Part shown: one piece after another, positions 50,701-62,058 of the stretch
Layout of the letters: each line of letters starts with the position of its first letter
How positions within the stretch are numbered: position 1 is the stretch's first letter
NCBI GenBank assembly: GCA_006937955.1
Contig: SSNP01000041.1
Coordinates: 3,029,735 to 3,093,734, forward strand
Source of the DNA: Pachypanchax playfairii
Taxonomy: Eukaryota; Chordata; Actinopteri; Cyprinodontiformes; Aplocheilidae
Direction of reading: 5' to 3'
DNA length: 64,000 nt
Position numbers and translations under genes: made by a program
Notes under the pieces: model-generated
Database searches by the model: none
Seen by the model: only the letters and a program-made list of their open reading frames with translations
Told to the model about the DNA's origin: nothing

Positions 50701-53700
50701 TCATTATGTTTGGTAGGATAGATGGCTTCACCTGTTGTTTTTTTCCTTTTAGGTTGAGATTCATGAAGATTTCATCCAGTCATGTTTTGACCGATTGAAG
50801 GCTTCGTACGACACCCTCTGTGTGTTGGATGGAGACAAAGACAGCATTAATTGTGCACGACAGGAGGCCATCCGCATGGTGCGAGTTCTCACTGTGCTAA
50901 AGGAGTACATTAATGAGTGTGACAGTGACTACCACGAGGAGAGAACTATACTGCCGATGTCAAGGTACAGTAAGAGTGAAACTGGTTTATTGCAGACAAG
51001 TTAAATATAATGTTAACTGTGCTATTTGTTCTTAAACTGTAGAGTCATTGCAATGCGGCTCATTCTGTCTTTTATTTACACGTCTTTAAATATTTTGTCT
51101 TGCAGAGCTTTTCGGGGTAAACACATCACATTGATTGTACGTTTCCCCAACCAAGGCCGCCAGGTGGATGATTTGGATATCTGGTCGCACACCAATGACA
51201 CTATTGGTTCAGTACGGCGTGGCATCCTAAACAGGATAAAGGCTAATGCTGCACATACAAAGATCGAGCTTTTTATTGGTGGGGAGGTTGTTGATCCAGC
51301 TGATGACAGGAAGCTGATTGGACAACTCAATTTAAAGGATAAAACTGTGAGTGTGTGTGAGCTCAAAGAAACAGTGTTTACCATCACTCATTAGAAAACC
51401 CTACCTGAGCTCTAACCTGCCGTCGTTGTTTTTGTACAGCTGATTACAGCCAAGTTAACCCAGGTGAGTGCCAACATGCCCTCAAGTCCAGACAGCTCAT
51501 CGGACTCATCCACTGGCTCACCTGGTAACCATGGAAACCACTACAGTGATGGACCCAACCCTGAAGTAGAAAGCTGTCTTCCTGGTGTGGTACGTTAATT
51601 TCAGTGCCCCTCCCGAAAATCTCCTGTAACCACTTACACATGCTGTAATAATAGAAACTGAGTGATGTCAAATGTGACATTTTATCAACCGTTAAATCAT
51701 GAATTAATAGAAGTAATTAACACCTTCTGCCTTATTTTATAGATTATGTCTCTGCATCCGCGCTACATCTCCTTCCTGTGGCAGATAGCAGACCTAGGCT
51801 GCAATCTCAACATGTCTCAGCTTAGAGATGGTGCTCGAGTTCTTATGAAACTTATGCCTCCAGGTATTTCAGAATTTATATTCAGCATGTTATTCTAGCA
51901 GTTTGCTTCATGATAACTTGCTCCTGCTATAGTTTATGCACAGTTTTCATTTGAGTGGTCATGTTTGTGCTATTCATGTGGATTCAGATAACACCACAGT
52001 GGAGAATCTGAGAGCTGTGTGTCTTGACCATGCCAAACTTGGGGAAAACAGTCTGAGTCCTTCACTGGACTCAAGGTTCTTCGGCCCTTCACCCTCACAA
52101 GTGCTCTACCTCATTGAGGTAAGGCTTAGTGCTCCCTTGTTTTACAGATTAGGGTTTTTGATGTGCTTTCATGACCTTATGTACTGCTTTTCTATTGTTT
52201 ATTTACTAACACCTGAACAGCAGCAGCACTACCATTATAATAACTGCAAATATTTATCTCTTGAAGTAGGAGTTTAAAATTTCGCTATGAATATCCCAGT
52301 TCTCTGTAAAAGATTTGGGAGACAATCAGAAGGTTTAGAATCTCATGTTGTAAAAGAATATTTACCCTGTTCTCTTATGTTTCAGGTTGTGTATGCTTTG
52401 CTGATGCCTGCCAGTGCCACCCTGGGCGAGGATGCTAGTGACTTTCAGTACAACTTCTTAAAGAGTGGTGGTTTGCCCTTGGTTTTGAGCATGCTCACCA
52501 GGAACAACTTCCTCCCTTCAGCAGATATGGAGACACGTCGAGGAGCTTACCTCAACGCTCTGAAAATCGCAAAGCTCCTCCTGACTGCTGTTGGCTTCGG
52601 GCATGTAAAGGCTGTAGCTGAGGCCTGTCAGCCGACTGCTGAGGGAAATATTCCCGTCTCTCCGGTTAGGCTGAACACAAAACTCATGCTCACAGACAAA
52701 CCTGTTTATCTGGTTCCACAAAATCTAATCTACTGCAGCATTAACACTTCTGTCTCTGTTTTAACAATTGTGTACAGATAAATCAGGCCACTCATGACCA
52801 GGCACTGGTTCTTCAAAGTGCTCTGCAAAACATTCCCAACCCTGCCTCAGAATGCATGCTGAGAAATGTAGCTATTCGCCTGGCTCAACAGATTTCTGAT
52901 GAGGTAACAACGTTTGCAGGAGCTCATTTTTACAGGGATTTCTAAGATTAGAAAGTTTTAATTGCTAGTTTATATCATTTGTATGTGTGTTAGATCTAAC
53001 TAATTAGACAATAGAAAAACTACCTATTAGAGTTGAAACATGCTTTTTTAAATTAGGTATCTGATGTTTTGGTGGTTCTTTGGGAAAAGTGAACTGTAAG
53101 AATAGTAATAATAGATTCTGTGGAACTGTATTTTTCATCAGAATTTCTTCCAGGCATTGAAGTACATCCCAGACATTTGTGTGATCCGAGCAGTGCAGAA
53201 AATAGTGTGGGCGTCCGGCTGTGGAACAGTGCAGCTTGTTTTTAGTTCCAATGAGGAAATCAGCAAAATATATGAGAAGGTAAAGCATCTCTGATGCTCT
53301 ATTACTGTATTTGTACTGTAGTGTCTGAAAACTCTGTTGTGGAAGAACATTAAAATTGACAGATCTTAAAAAGAATGTCAAGAATCAGCTGAACATTTTT
53401 CATGAACTTTATAGACAAACGCTGCCAAGGAGCCAGATGGAGAAGATGAGCAGGTATGCTGCGAAGCCTTGGAAGTGATGACGCTGTGTTTTGCCCTCAT
53501 GCCCACAGCTCTTGACACACTCAGTAAGGAGAAGGCTTGGCAGACCTTTATCATAGACTTGCTGCTACACTGCCACAGCAAGTAAGCACATCAGTATTCT
53601 TTCTAACTTTCTGCTGAAACATGAATGTAGTGAAATGTAGGAAACCCTTCAGTCTCATAGATTCTTACATAAACTTGGCAGAATGTTGTCACGCTGATGT

Positions 53701-56700
53701 TGAAATTTCTTAACAGATCTGTGCGTCAGATGGCCCAGGAGCAGTTTTTTCTGATGGCAACTAGATGCTGTATGGGCCACCGACCCCTTCTGTTCTTCAT
53801 CACCCTCCTCTTCACAGTGCTTGGGGTGAGTGTCTACAAATCCTATAATTTCCAGCATCTATCTAACCTCAGCTGCTGGATGACATTTACACAATTTTAA
53901 CTTTATTTATCCATGTTTGTTTCCAGAGCACAGCCAAAGAGCGAGCCAAACATGCTGGGGACTACTTTACTTTGCTCCGGCATCTGCTGAACTACGCCTA
54001 CAACAGTAACATTAACCTGCCGAACGCTGAGGTGCTACTCAACAATGAAATCGACTGGCTTAAACGAATACGGGTAAGACAGAAAATTTGAATCATTTGC
54101 ACACAATTTGTTTGGTAACCTATATTGGGCAGCGAGGAAGTTGTTCATGTTCCTCAGAAAGCCTGTTTCAAGTTGATGTAACAACATACCGTATTTTCTT
54201 CACTAGGATGAGGTTAAAAGGACGGGAGAGACTGGTGTTGAGGAGACTATACTGGAGGGCCATCTTGGGGTCACAAAAGAGCTTCTAGCCTTCCAGACAC
54301 CAGAAAAGAAATATTACATTGGTTGCGAGAAAGGAGGAGCAAACCTTATAAAGGTACATCAGACAGGCCATCACTGAAACAACTAACATGAGGATATTGG
54401 TAGTTTTGTTTTATTGCTGATAAAATACTGCAATACTTAATTTCTTCCTCTCTAGGAGCTGATTGATGACTTCATCTTCCCAGCATCAAATGTTTACCTG
54501 CAGTACATGAAGAGTGGGGAATTCCCCACAGAGCAGGCGATCCCAGTGTGCAGCACACCTGCATCCATTAACGCTGGCTTTGAGCTCCTGGTCGCACTGG
54601 CTGTTGGCTGTGTTCGCAACCTCAAACAGATTGTTGACACTCTGACAGACATGTACTACCTGGGTAAGGAAATGTTTCCATGACCATTTCTTAATTAGAT
54701 CAATCTAACAGTTTGTAAATGCAGTAAACTTGAGTGGTTTGTTTTTCTCTGCGTTCAGGCTGCGAGACACTAACCGAGTGGGAGTATTTGCCTCCAGTGG
54801 GGCCACGACCAAATAAAGGTTTTGTAGGACTGAAGAACGCTGGTGCTACTTGTTACATGAACTCTGTCATTCAGCAGCTCTACATGATCCCTCCAATCCG
54901 CAATGGCATCTTAGCTATTGAGGGCACAGGCACTGATGTGGATGACGACATGTCAGGGGATGAGAAGCAGGAGAATGAGGTACAACAGGAGAAAAAGCAT
55001 GCAGTGAAAAGCTTACAGGACATGTAGGCTAATCTTTGAGCACAGGTTTTACTACAAGTTAAAGTTGTAGTCTGACATCGTTAATGAAAGTAAAACACTG
55101 AAATAACTTGAAACTGATAAAAGTAATAATGATTTAAAATGTACTGAAAATTAACTAATGAAAATGAGAAACTACTTTAGAATTGTGGTTCAACAGAATT
55201 GGAAAAGACAGTAACATTAATATTTTTGTCCCTGTAGAGTAATGTAGATCCTCGGGATGACGTGTTCGGCTATCATCACCAGTTTGATGATAAACCTTCC
55301 AGTAAGTCTGAGGACAGGAAGGAGTACAACATCGGCGTGCTGCGTCACCTACAGGTCATTTTTGGTCATCTGGCTGCATCCAGACTGCAGTACTACGTCC
55401 CAAGAGGATTCTGGAAGCAGTTCAGGTATTATAAAGACTTCCTTACTTTTGAGTCTTTGTTTTATTCATTAAGCAATTACTAAATTTAAAGTACTTCTTG
55501 TTGCTCTCACACTGCTTAGGTTATGGGGGGAGCCAGTAAATTTGAGGGAACAGCATGATGCTTTGGAGTTTTTTAACTCATTGGTGGACAGTCTGGATGA
55601 AGCTCTCAAGGCTCTGGGACACCCTCCCATGCTCAGCAAGGTACTGGGTGGGTCCTTCGCAGACCAAAAGATTTGTCAAGGTTGCCCTCATCGGTAAGCA
55701 CAATTATTCTTAATACTGTAGATCTACAATACCGTAGATCTTGTTGAGATCATTCTTAAATAACAACAATATTTTTTTTTAGGTATGAGTGTGAAGAGTC
55801 ATTCACAACACTCAATGTAGACATCAGGAACCACCAAAACCTGTTAGACTCCATGGAGCAATACGTTAAAGGAGATCTGCTGGAAGGAGCCAATGCCTAC
55901 CACTGTGAGAAGTGTAATAAGAAGGTGAGGCTTTAGGGTTCTTCAAAGTCCTGAAGAGTTAGCAGAAACTAAGTGCAAGAACTAGCGAGGGGAAATTAGT
56001 TCATCAGTTTTTTTCTTAAATGTCTGGAAGATTTAAAGAAACCAAAGTTAATCTGTTCTGTTCGTCCTCATCAGGTGGATACAGTGAAGCGTCTGCTGAT
56101 CAAGAAGCTGCCGCCTGTCCTCGCCATCCAACTGAAACGCTTTGACTATGACTGGGAGAGGGAGTGTGCCATTAAGTTCAATGACTACTTTGAGTTTCCA
56201 AGGGAGCTGGACATGGAGCCCTACACAGTAGCAGGTGTGGCCAAGCTGGAGGGTGATGATGTAAATCCAGAGAACCAGGTGATCCAACAGAATGAGCTGT
56301 CTGAGGCCACACCTCCAGGTAGCTCCAAGTATCGTTTGGTGGGAGTGCTGGTTCACTCAGGCCAGGCCAGTGGTGGACACTACTATTCCTATATAATCCA
56401 GAGGAACGGCGGTGATGGTGAAAAGAATCGCTGGTATAAGTTTGATGATGGTGATGTGACTGAATGCAAGATGGATGATGAGGAGGAGATGAAGAACCAG
56501 TGCTTTGGGGGAGAATACATGGGCGAGGTGTTTGATCATATGATGAAAAGGATGTCGTATCGAAGGCAAAAGCGGTGGTGGAATGCTTACATCCTGTTCT
56601 ACGAGCGTATGGACTCACTGGACAAGGACAGTGAACTTGTCAAATATATCTCAGAGCTGTCCACCTCCTCTTCTAAGCCACATCAAGTCAAGATGCCTAG

Positions 56701-59700
56701 TGTCATCGAATGCAGCGTTCGCAAGCAGAATGTCCAGTTCATGCACAATCGGATGCAATACAGCCTCGAATATTTCCAGTTCATTAAGAAACTTCTGACC
56801 TGTAACAGTGTCTATTTAAATCCTCCTCCAGGTAGGCATCATTATTCTCTGCAGATAAAAGCAAAACAATCTTTTATAGAGTTTTTGTCTTTCAAACTGA
56901 AACCAGAAAGCAGAAGATACAAATTATCTGCAGTTTGAGATTTGCCAGCTTCATTCTTTACTGTTGTATGTTTAAGAATGATAATATCCAACATTAAGGA
57001 TGTATATACTGTACTGCATTTCTGTTAGCCATATAAAAGCTCAACTGCATTGTTGATTAGGCCACAGTTCAATAATTCACAGAGAAATGGCCATTAGTGG
57101 AGCCATATCACTGCAGAAGCACTTACTGTCATCATTTCAAAAGCCAAAACTTCAATGGTGGGTTTTTCCCCCTTTGTAGTAGCAGCATGACTTTGTTTGT
57201 CTGTTTTAAACCAATTCACTTTGATCCTTCACAGTAGCTTTTTCATTTTATCTCAGTGAAGAAAACTTGAGTAAACTGTCTGGAAGATTTTCATTGTGTG
57301 TATTTCTCTCTTTATATCAGGACAAGACCATCTTCTGCCAGAGGCAGAGGAGATAGCTATGATAAGTGCTCAGCTCGCTGCTCGATTCCTCTTCAGCACA
57401 GGTTTCCACACCAAGAAAGTAGTACGAGGTCCTGCGAGCGACTGGTAAGTTCTGTTTTCGTATGTTTTAAGAGGTTTTTGTTCTTGTCTATAATTGCAAT
57501 CTTTCGTCTGTAGGTATGACGCTCTTTGCATCCTGCTGAGACACAGTAAGAATGTACGCTATTGGTTTGCACACAACGTTCTGTTTGCTTACCCTAATCG
57601 GTTCTCTGAGTACCTCCTCGAGTGCCCGAGCGCTGAGGTCCGTGGTGCATTTGCCAAGCTCATAGTCTTCATTGCTCACTTCTCCCTGCAAGATGGTCCC
57701 TGCCCCTCCCCCACCGCCTCGCCTGGATCCTCAGCTCAGGTTGGTGCCAGATTTCAACGTCCACAAAATGTTTTAAATAATAAATTACATTTTTGGAAAA
57801 TAACGTCAACAGTTTGGATCAGATGTCATCTCTTGATCAGCCCTTTGAATGCTGTTTTGTTGTGTGTTAGGGCTGTGATAATCTCAGCCTTAGTGACCAC
57901 CTGTTGAGAGCGGTACTTAACCTGCTCAGAAGAGAGGTTTCTGAACATGGCCGTCACCTACAGCAGTACTTTAACCTCTTTGTCATGTATGCCAACCTCG
58001 GTAAGTAGAACACAAATGTTACACACTTATCAGTTAAACGAGTAAATTGTTTGTGACCCCATAAACTTTTGTTCTCTCCTCTCTCTTAATTCAACAACAT
58101 GGAGGTCTGGCAGAGAAAACTCAGCTGCTGAAGCTAAATGTTCCTGCCACTTTCATGTTGGTTGCTCTGGATGAGGGTCCAGGTCCTCCTATAAAGTATC
58201 AGTACGCTGAACTGGGCAAGCTCTACACTGTGGTCTCCCAGCTAGTCCGGTGCTGTGACGTCTCCTCGCGCATGCAGTCCTCCATCAATGGTAGGTTCAT
58301 TACTGGAAATGTGCAGGCGTCAGCCTGTGATGACCTGTGAAACAATCTGTTGTTGTGTGGGAGGGAGAGCTGAAGCCCAATGAGGATTTTCATCCTTGCT
58401 CAGGATCAAGTGACTGATAAAACAGCCACTCTGAGCTTATTTGCTGTGTAGGCAAAGCTTGGAGCTGAGGGCTTTTACAGCTGATGAATGAAACCCAGTT
58501 CAGCAACAACATTGTAAATATGTTTCTGTTTTTAGGCAATCCTCCGCTGCCTAACCCGTACGGGGACACCAACCTGACAGCTCCGGTGATGCCTGTGCAG
58601 CAGTTAGTGGCAGAGATCCTGTTTGTGAGGACAAGCTATGTGAAGAAGATCATCGAAGACTGTAGCAACTCAGAGGAGACAGTGAAGCTGCTGCGTTTCT
58701 GCTGCTGGGAGAACCCTCAGTTCTCCTCCACAGTGCTCAGTGAACTGCTCTGGCAGGTAAACTCCTTAAACCTACTTCAAATCAACAAGCTGGTCTTGCA
58801 AGTGACTGAGAGCATTTGTAAAAGTTCTTATTTTTGGTTTGTATTTAGGTAGCATATTCGTACACCTATGAGCTGAGGCCTTACCTGGACTTGCTGCTAC
58901 AGATCCTGCTCATTGAGGACTCATGGCAAACACACAGGTCAGACCGACTTCTTGGTTTGGAGAAGAATATATGAAGGAGGTGTACAAGTGATGCATCATT
59001 TCTAAATGTGACCATTGCTCAACATTTTACTTCCTCTTTGTGTCGTCAGGATCCACAATGTGCTGAAAGGCATTCCTGATGACAGAGATGGGCTATTTGA
59101 CACCATCCAGCGCTCCAAGAACCACTACCAGAAACGGGCCTATCAGTGCATCAAATGCATGGTGGCCCTATTTAGCAACTGTTCTGTGGCTTATCAGATT
59201 CTCCAGGTACACCTTCTGTTAGACTCTGCCTCTTTTTGTTGGTTTAAGAGCACTGTAAACACATCACTCGCCAACTTTTAGAACATGTATGCTATTTTAG
59301 GTCCTTTTTTCATCATGTGTTTATACACGTACAGAGTAATGGTGACCTGAAGCGAAAGTGGACGTGGGCTGTGGAGTGGTTAGGGGATGAGTTGGAGAGG
59401 AGGCCATACACAGGAAATCCCCAGTACACCTACAACAACTGGTCCCCTCCAGTCCAGAGCAACGAGACCTCCAACGGATATTTCCTGGAGCGCTCACATA
59501 GTGCACGTATGACACTGGCCAAGGCCTGTGAACTCTGTCCTGAAGAGGTGATGACATTTAAAGCGCACACTTTGCACGCACAGGAATATGTTTAAAGAAT
59601 TAACAGAGAACTCCAGCAGAAGTACTTTATAACTACACAGCAACCCACTCAATAACAGCTGGTTGTTTTTCTTTAATAAGATACATTTGACCAGAAATCT

Positions 59701-62058
59701 CACTGTCAATTTTTTAAAATGAGTATTTTATTATTTTTCGGTCAGTATTTGTGGAATATGTTCTGTTCTTTAGTAGATGTTGCTGTTTACTGACACCTAA
59801 ATATTCTTTAACCCTTTAACACAGCGTGTCACTGGCGACACGTTACACACAGGTTCCTTAAATTATCGTGTACCGCTGCCAATTGTAGAGAGAAAATTCA
59901 GTTTCAGAAAGAAGAGAAAACTTTTTAGGTGTATTACGGTAGCACTGTGTGAACACAGATTCTTGAAGATTCGGACTAGAGTGAACATTCAGATGGTTCC
60001 TAAAATATGAGAAGACCAGCGTTATGGAATTTTACTTCCATGAAAGAAGAGCGATGACTTCACGTGCAATGACGGGGCTGTTACAGGTCAGACAGGCGCA
60101 CACTCAGAGCAGAGAGGTGGGGGGGCAGAGAGCTTTGACAGATACGAGAAAAATCTGGTTTTTAAAAGATTTTTTTTCTATAAATTCAGAGGAAGTATGT
60201 CAAGAACATTGGCCTTTATGATACTTAAGTGTTAAAGGGTTAAACAAACAAAGTAATTTAAAGACTTGATGCAGCTACTCGTTTTAGTCTTCTGTTAGGA
60301 TGAATTTGTTTTTTTTTTCTTGGCAGAAATTTCACATTACACGCAACTATAATTCTGTTGTTCTAAATTCAGATGAGTTACTTGTATTTTTTATGATGAA
60401 AAAATCCAGTCAAATGACACACTTCTCCTGTAATATTCCATACACAGCTCAAGTGTACTCAGGGAAGCCCAGGGAAGGTCAGTATTCCAGGCACCACAAC
60501 ATAAAGGAAGGAAATTTAACAAATATACTTAAAGTCTCAGCAGAGAAACACTGAGCAGTGGATTAGTGTTTAGTCAATGTATGTGTCAGCTTGAGTATTC
60601 AATAGTTGAGTATGTCAGCTGTCTGCCTACAAATCTGCGGGAGCTTTGTTCTCACATTCTGAATAATTGACAACATATATTCTTTTGACACTACAGAAGA
60701 TTGATGCTACTTCTGTTTAGGCCCCGTTTAGCTAAATAACTCTTAACAAAGAGACTCATTTTTATTTATACATTTCACAAGGGAAATGTCATCAGTAATT
60801 CACTTGTCAGTCTAATGGAAAATTATCCATCATCTGTTCACTTGTGGTTATAAACTTGCCACGGAGTTCAGTGATCAACAGCTGTTTCAGTATTAAAGTA
60901 CACATTATAATCAGTTCTGTTTTCCCGAAATGTCAGGTTCAGATTGCATCCTGTGACAAAGTGCATGTAGTTTTTAGAAATTGGGACGAGGCTTCTAGGT
61001 GTACATTCCATCCACAATTAATCCCAATTACAGCTGTGAATTATTAACACAATTAGGATATTTGACCTTTTCCACACTGAAATGCCAAACACTAGTATTA
61101 CACCCAGTATTTTACCTCCAGAATGATCATATCTTATTATAGACATGTTAGTGACCTGTCTTGGTTAGTGATAACTGTTTATTTTGCAGGAGCCAGATGA
61201 ACAGGAAGCTCCTGACGATCAAGACTCCTCCCCACCTGAGGACACCTCTCTGTACCCCCACTCTCCTGGAACCACCCAGTTTCAGCAGGTGCTGTCTCAG
61301 AGTCCATCAGTTTGTTTCATACTGCTGAGAAACCTGTTTGGGTCTTAAAATGAACATGTTCGTGTGCTAGCGGTCCCGCTTTCTAATGTCCACTAAGAAG
61401 TAAACTAGTTTTCATGCACGTGGTGCAGGAACAGTCTTTCTGGTCAATACGTATTTGTTTCTATTGAGTTTTATTGACGCCACATTCAAGCTTGAGCTTC
61501 CTGTTTTCCTATTTGGCTTCTAGAGACTAAACTGTACAGTTTGTGCCAGTTAGTTCACACAGCGCACATCTAATTCTTATTTCTATTGTATGTGATTTAT
61601 TTCTATTGTTTTTGTTTCTTTTATAAAAACACACTTGATGTATGAGATTAGAGGAACAGGTTGGGAAGGTTTTTAGATTTGTTTGTAGGTTGAGTTTGTT
61701 TGGTGTTTTCATCATTCTGAACATCTGATCAGAACCACAGGCAGAACCGCTCTGAGAGTATGAGGTTCTGATGTTTTCTTCCAAGTATTTTAACACCTGA
61801 TTATGTTCACGTTCTCCTCCCAAACAGAACAACCATCCTCACGGGCAGCCGTACACCGGGCCTGCTGCTCAGCACATGAACAACCCACAGCGTCCTGGTC
61901 CTGCTTCTGCTCCAACTCCAGGACCAACCCAGACCCAAACCCCAGGCCCCGGTACCACTCCTGGCTCAGGTCCACGAGCACAAGAGAACTGGGAGGGCAC
62001 CGAGGAGGTCGCTCCCACCCCAACCTCCACCCCAGCACCTGCCCCACCTAAGGAATAA
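31421..62058 (+). CDS. usp9x: Ubiquitin-specific protease 9X (FAF-X), complete coding sequence
   Basis: A very large cysteine deubiquitinase. The family removes ubiquitin from many substrates, and its known roles include protein turnover, trafficking, polarity and neural development. I reconstructed 45 coding exons with consistent GT-AG phases: 7755 bases, 2584 residues (human 2554-2570). The start gives [20 protein letters not shown] and the stop is TAA at 62056-62058. The catalytic cysteine (Cys1564) lies in [17 protein letters not shown]. The catalytic histidine (His1876) lies in [15 protein letters not shown]. Two zinc-binding CxxC pairs (CQGC, CEKC) sit between them. A ubiquitin-like domain occupies about residues 884-962. 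Both active-site boxes are intact, so the protein should be active. Confidence 0.97.
32344..32896 (+). mobile_element. Non-autonomous hAT-like element with decayed BED finger
   Basis: The left end GTTGGGCGGTATACCG and the right end CCATACCGCCCAGCCCC are inverted terminal repeats of a type common in fish hAT elements. The interior retains [20 protein letters not shown], resembling the N-terminal BED zinc finger of hAT transposases (SVVWxYFGF...EQ). The following cysteine positions are replaced, so the finger is broken. At 553 bases it cannot encode a full transposase. It lies in a usp9x intron in the sense orientation. Confidence 0.7.
33722..34056 (-). repeat. Dispersed teleost repeat, copy 2
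   Basis: Contains CTGCTTATTCCTGTTCTGGG, AGAGGCGGGGTTACACCTGG, GTTAGTCCATCACAGGGCC, GAGAACATGCAAACTCC and GGCAACAGTGCTACCCACTG. This is the order found in an abundant family of fish repeats. Part of it is the reverse complement of 29328-29459. Confidence 0.7.
35688..35790 (+). mobile_element. hAT-like fragment
   Basis: CTGTTCCCAAACTTATTTTG followed by CCACGCACCCCCTTTTATGT resembles a common hAT terminal region. Only one end is recognisable, so extent and class are tentative. Confidence 0.35.
37600..37680 (+). repeat. SINE-like fragment
   Basis: ATCAAACTTTATTTCTAAAA, CACTTTTCATGCAACACAAA and GTGCTTTACACAATAAAA match a motif order frequent in fish SINE/LINE-derived repeats. A second copy is at about 45845-46005. 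Confidence 0.5.
38340..39275 (+). mobile_element. L2-type LINE reverse-transcriptase fragment
   Basis: Translated pieces [38 protein letters not shown] and [20 protein letters not shown], then [15 protein letters not shown], correspond to the reverse-transcriptase palm/fingers of L2-type fish LINEs. The family has a TGSPQGCVLSPLLF motif. It contains stop codons and frameshifts. It ends with GATAAATGTGATTCTGAAAT, a typical LINE 3' end. It lies in the usp9x intron between 37253 and 40277, sense orientation. Confidence 0.75.
40929..41422. mobile_element. TTAA-flanked MITE, copy 1
   Basis: The left end TTAAAGCAGAACTAAGTAAG and the right end CTTACTTAGTTCTGCTTTAA are perfect inverted repeats of about 24 bases with TTAA at both edges. 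The interior is almost identical to copy 2 (46017-46497) and has a GGGGGGCGGCGGCGGGGCGG-type core. It holds no transposase; open frames within (for example 41017-41442) are artefacts. It lies in the usp9x intron 40390-41739. Confidence 0.88.
41289..41330 (+). repeat. G-tract core with G-quadruplex potential
   Basis: About 42 bases of almost uninterrupted G runs of three or more, separated by single C or T bases, inside MITE copy 1. In the plus (usp9x sense) strand it has many possible quadruplex registers. Copy 2 has a shorter, slightly different version (46370-46405). Confidence 0.8.
45845..46005 (+). repeat. SINE-like fragment adjacent to MITE copy 2
   Basis: ATACGAATTTATTTGTAGAG, CACATTTTATAGGAAATACA and CCAAAGTGCTGTACATTGAG, with an A-rich tail of AATAAAAACA repeats. 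This matches the same repeat type as 37600-37680. It directly precedes the MITE at 46017. A further unclassified repeat (CACTCACAAAAAGTTTAGGA) lies at about 45760. Confidence 0.5.
46017..46497. mobile_element. TTAA-flanked MITE, copy 2
   Basis: The same terminal repeats as copy 1 (TTAAAGCAGAACTAAGTAAG and its inverse), TTAA at both ends, and a near-identical interior with small indels in the G-rich core. It lies in the usp9x intron 44766-47802, about 5.1 kb from copy 1 and in the same orientation. Confidence 0.88.
47803..50964 (+). CDS. usp9x: usp9x coding exons 13-18
   Basis: Exons: 47803-47939 (or 47936, see finding), 48032-48122, 48758-48871, 48969-49197, 49572-49667 and 50753-50964. They encode [74 protein letters not shown] and [20 protein letters not shown], continuing the helical scaffold. 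The 47803-47939 exon follows a 3-kb intron with a MITE. Confidence 0.93.
48217..48590 (+). mobile_element. hAT-like remnant with BED-domain start
   Basis: TTAGGGCCGTGCAATCTGAC resembles a hAT left end. A short open frame ends [17 protein letters not shown], like the start of a hAT BED finger (LVPKKNxTSVVWxYFGF) that then breaks at a stop. No right end was found. It lies in the usp9x intron 48123-48757. Confidence 0.45.
49668..50752 (+). other. usp9x: usp9x intron with unclassified repeat-like stretch
   Basis: No exon seen. The region around 50520-50620 contains GACCGCCAGAGGGGCGGTGC, reminiscent of short MITE-like fish repeats with a CCAGAGGG motif. The class could not be settled. Confidence 0.35.
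51106..51346 (+). CDS. usp9x: usp9x exon 19: ubiquitin-like domain
   Basis: Encodes [20 protein letters not shown], then [20 protein letters not shown] and [17 protein letters not shown]. This corresponds to the internal ubiquitin-like domain of USP9X, about residues 884-962. The frame is open a little beyond the donor, so the true exon end is set by GTGAGT after GAT AAA ACT. Confidence 0.93.
51440..54663 (+). CDS. usp9x: usp9x coding exons 20-30 (between UBL and catalytic core)
   Basis: Exons: 51440-51589, 51743-51863, 51988-52118, 52386-52664, 52778-52903, 53154-53279, 53415-53581, 53717-53825, 53927-54073, 54207-54353 and 54456-54663. They encode a Ser/Asp-rich linker ([20 protein letters not shown]) and a helical region ([47 protein letters not shown], [20 protein letters not shown]). 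The exons are short and evenly spaced. Confidence 0.92.
54759..56831 (+). CDS. usp9x: usp9x catalytic USP domain exons 31-35
   Basis: Exons: 54759-54979, 55238-55425, 55520-55693, 55783-55924 and 56075-56831. They encode the papain-like peptidase (C19) core. The nucleophile Cys codon is at 54851-54853 (GATCYMNS) and the His codon at 56378-56380 (GGHYYSY). Zinc-finger CxxC pairs are CQGC and CEKC. The conserved [12 protein letters not shown] segment and the acidic blocking-loop neighbour [17 protein letters not shown] are present. All residues expected for activity are retained. The last exon of the group is unusually long at 757 bases. Confidence 0.96.
57321..62058 (+). CDS. usp9x: usp9x coding exons 36-45 (C-terminal region)
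   Basis: Exons: 57321-57444, 57514-57739, 57871-58000, 58105-58290, 58536-58756, 58849-58937, 59050-59206, 59335-59547, 61190-61288 and 61828-62058. They encode [50 protein letters not shown] and [20 protein letters not shown]. They end in a Pro/Glu-rich tail ([20 protein letters not shown]). The last exon carries an extra Pro/Thr/Gly-rich stretch relative to human before [12 protein letters not shown]. Everything is in frame to the TAA. Confidence 0.94.
59548..61189 (+). other. usp9x: usp9x intron containing a piggyBac-type MITE
   Basis: A 1.6-kb intron. The MITE covers 59808-60243. The rest (60244-61189) is AT-rich with no exon or recognised repeat. Confidence 0.6.
59808..60243. mobile_element. 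piggyBac-type MITE
   Basis: Starts TTAACCCTTTAACACAGCG and ends AAGTGTTAAAGGGTTAA. That is a TTAA target duplication plus CCCTTTAACAC inverted terminal repeats, the textbook piggyBac signature. At 436 bases it has no transposase and is non-autonomous. It lies in a usp9x intron. Confidence 0.85.

Noticed and set aside
56178..56618. 146-codon minus-strand open frame
   Set aside because: Antisense shadow of the long usp9x catalytic exon, which is strongly conserved on the plus strand.
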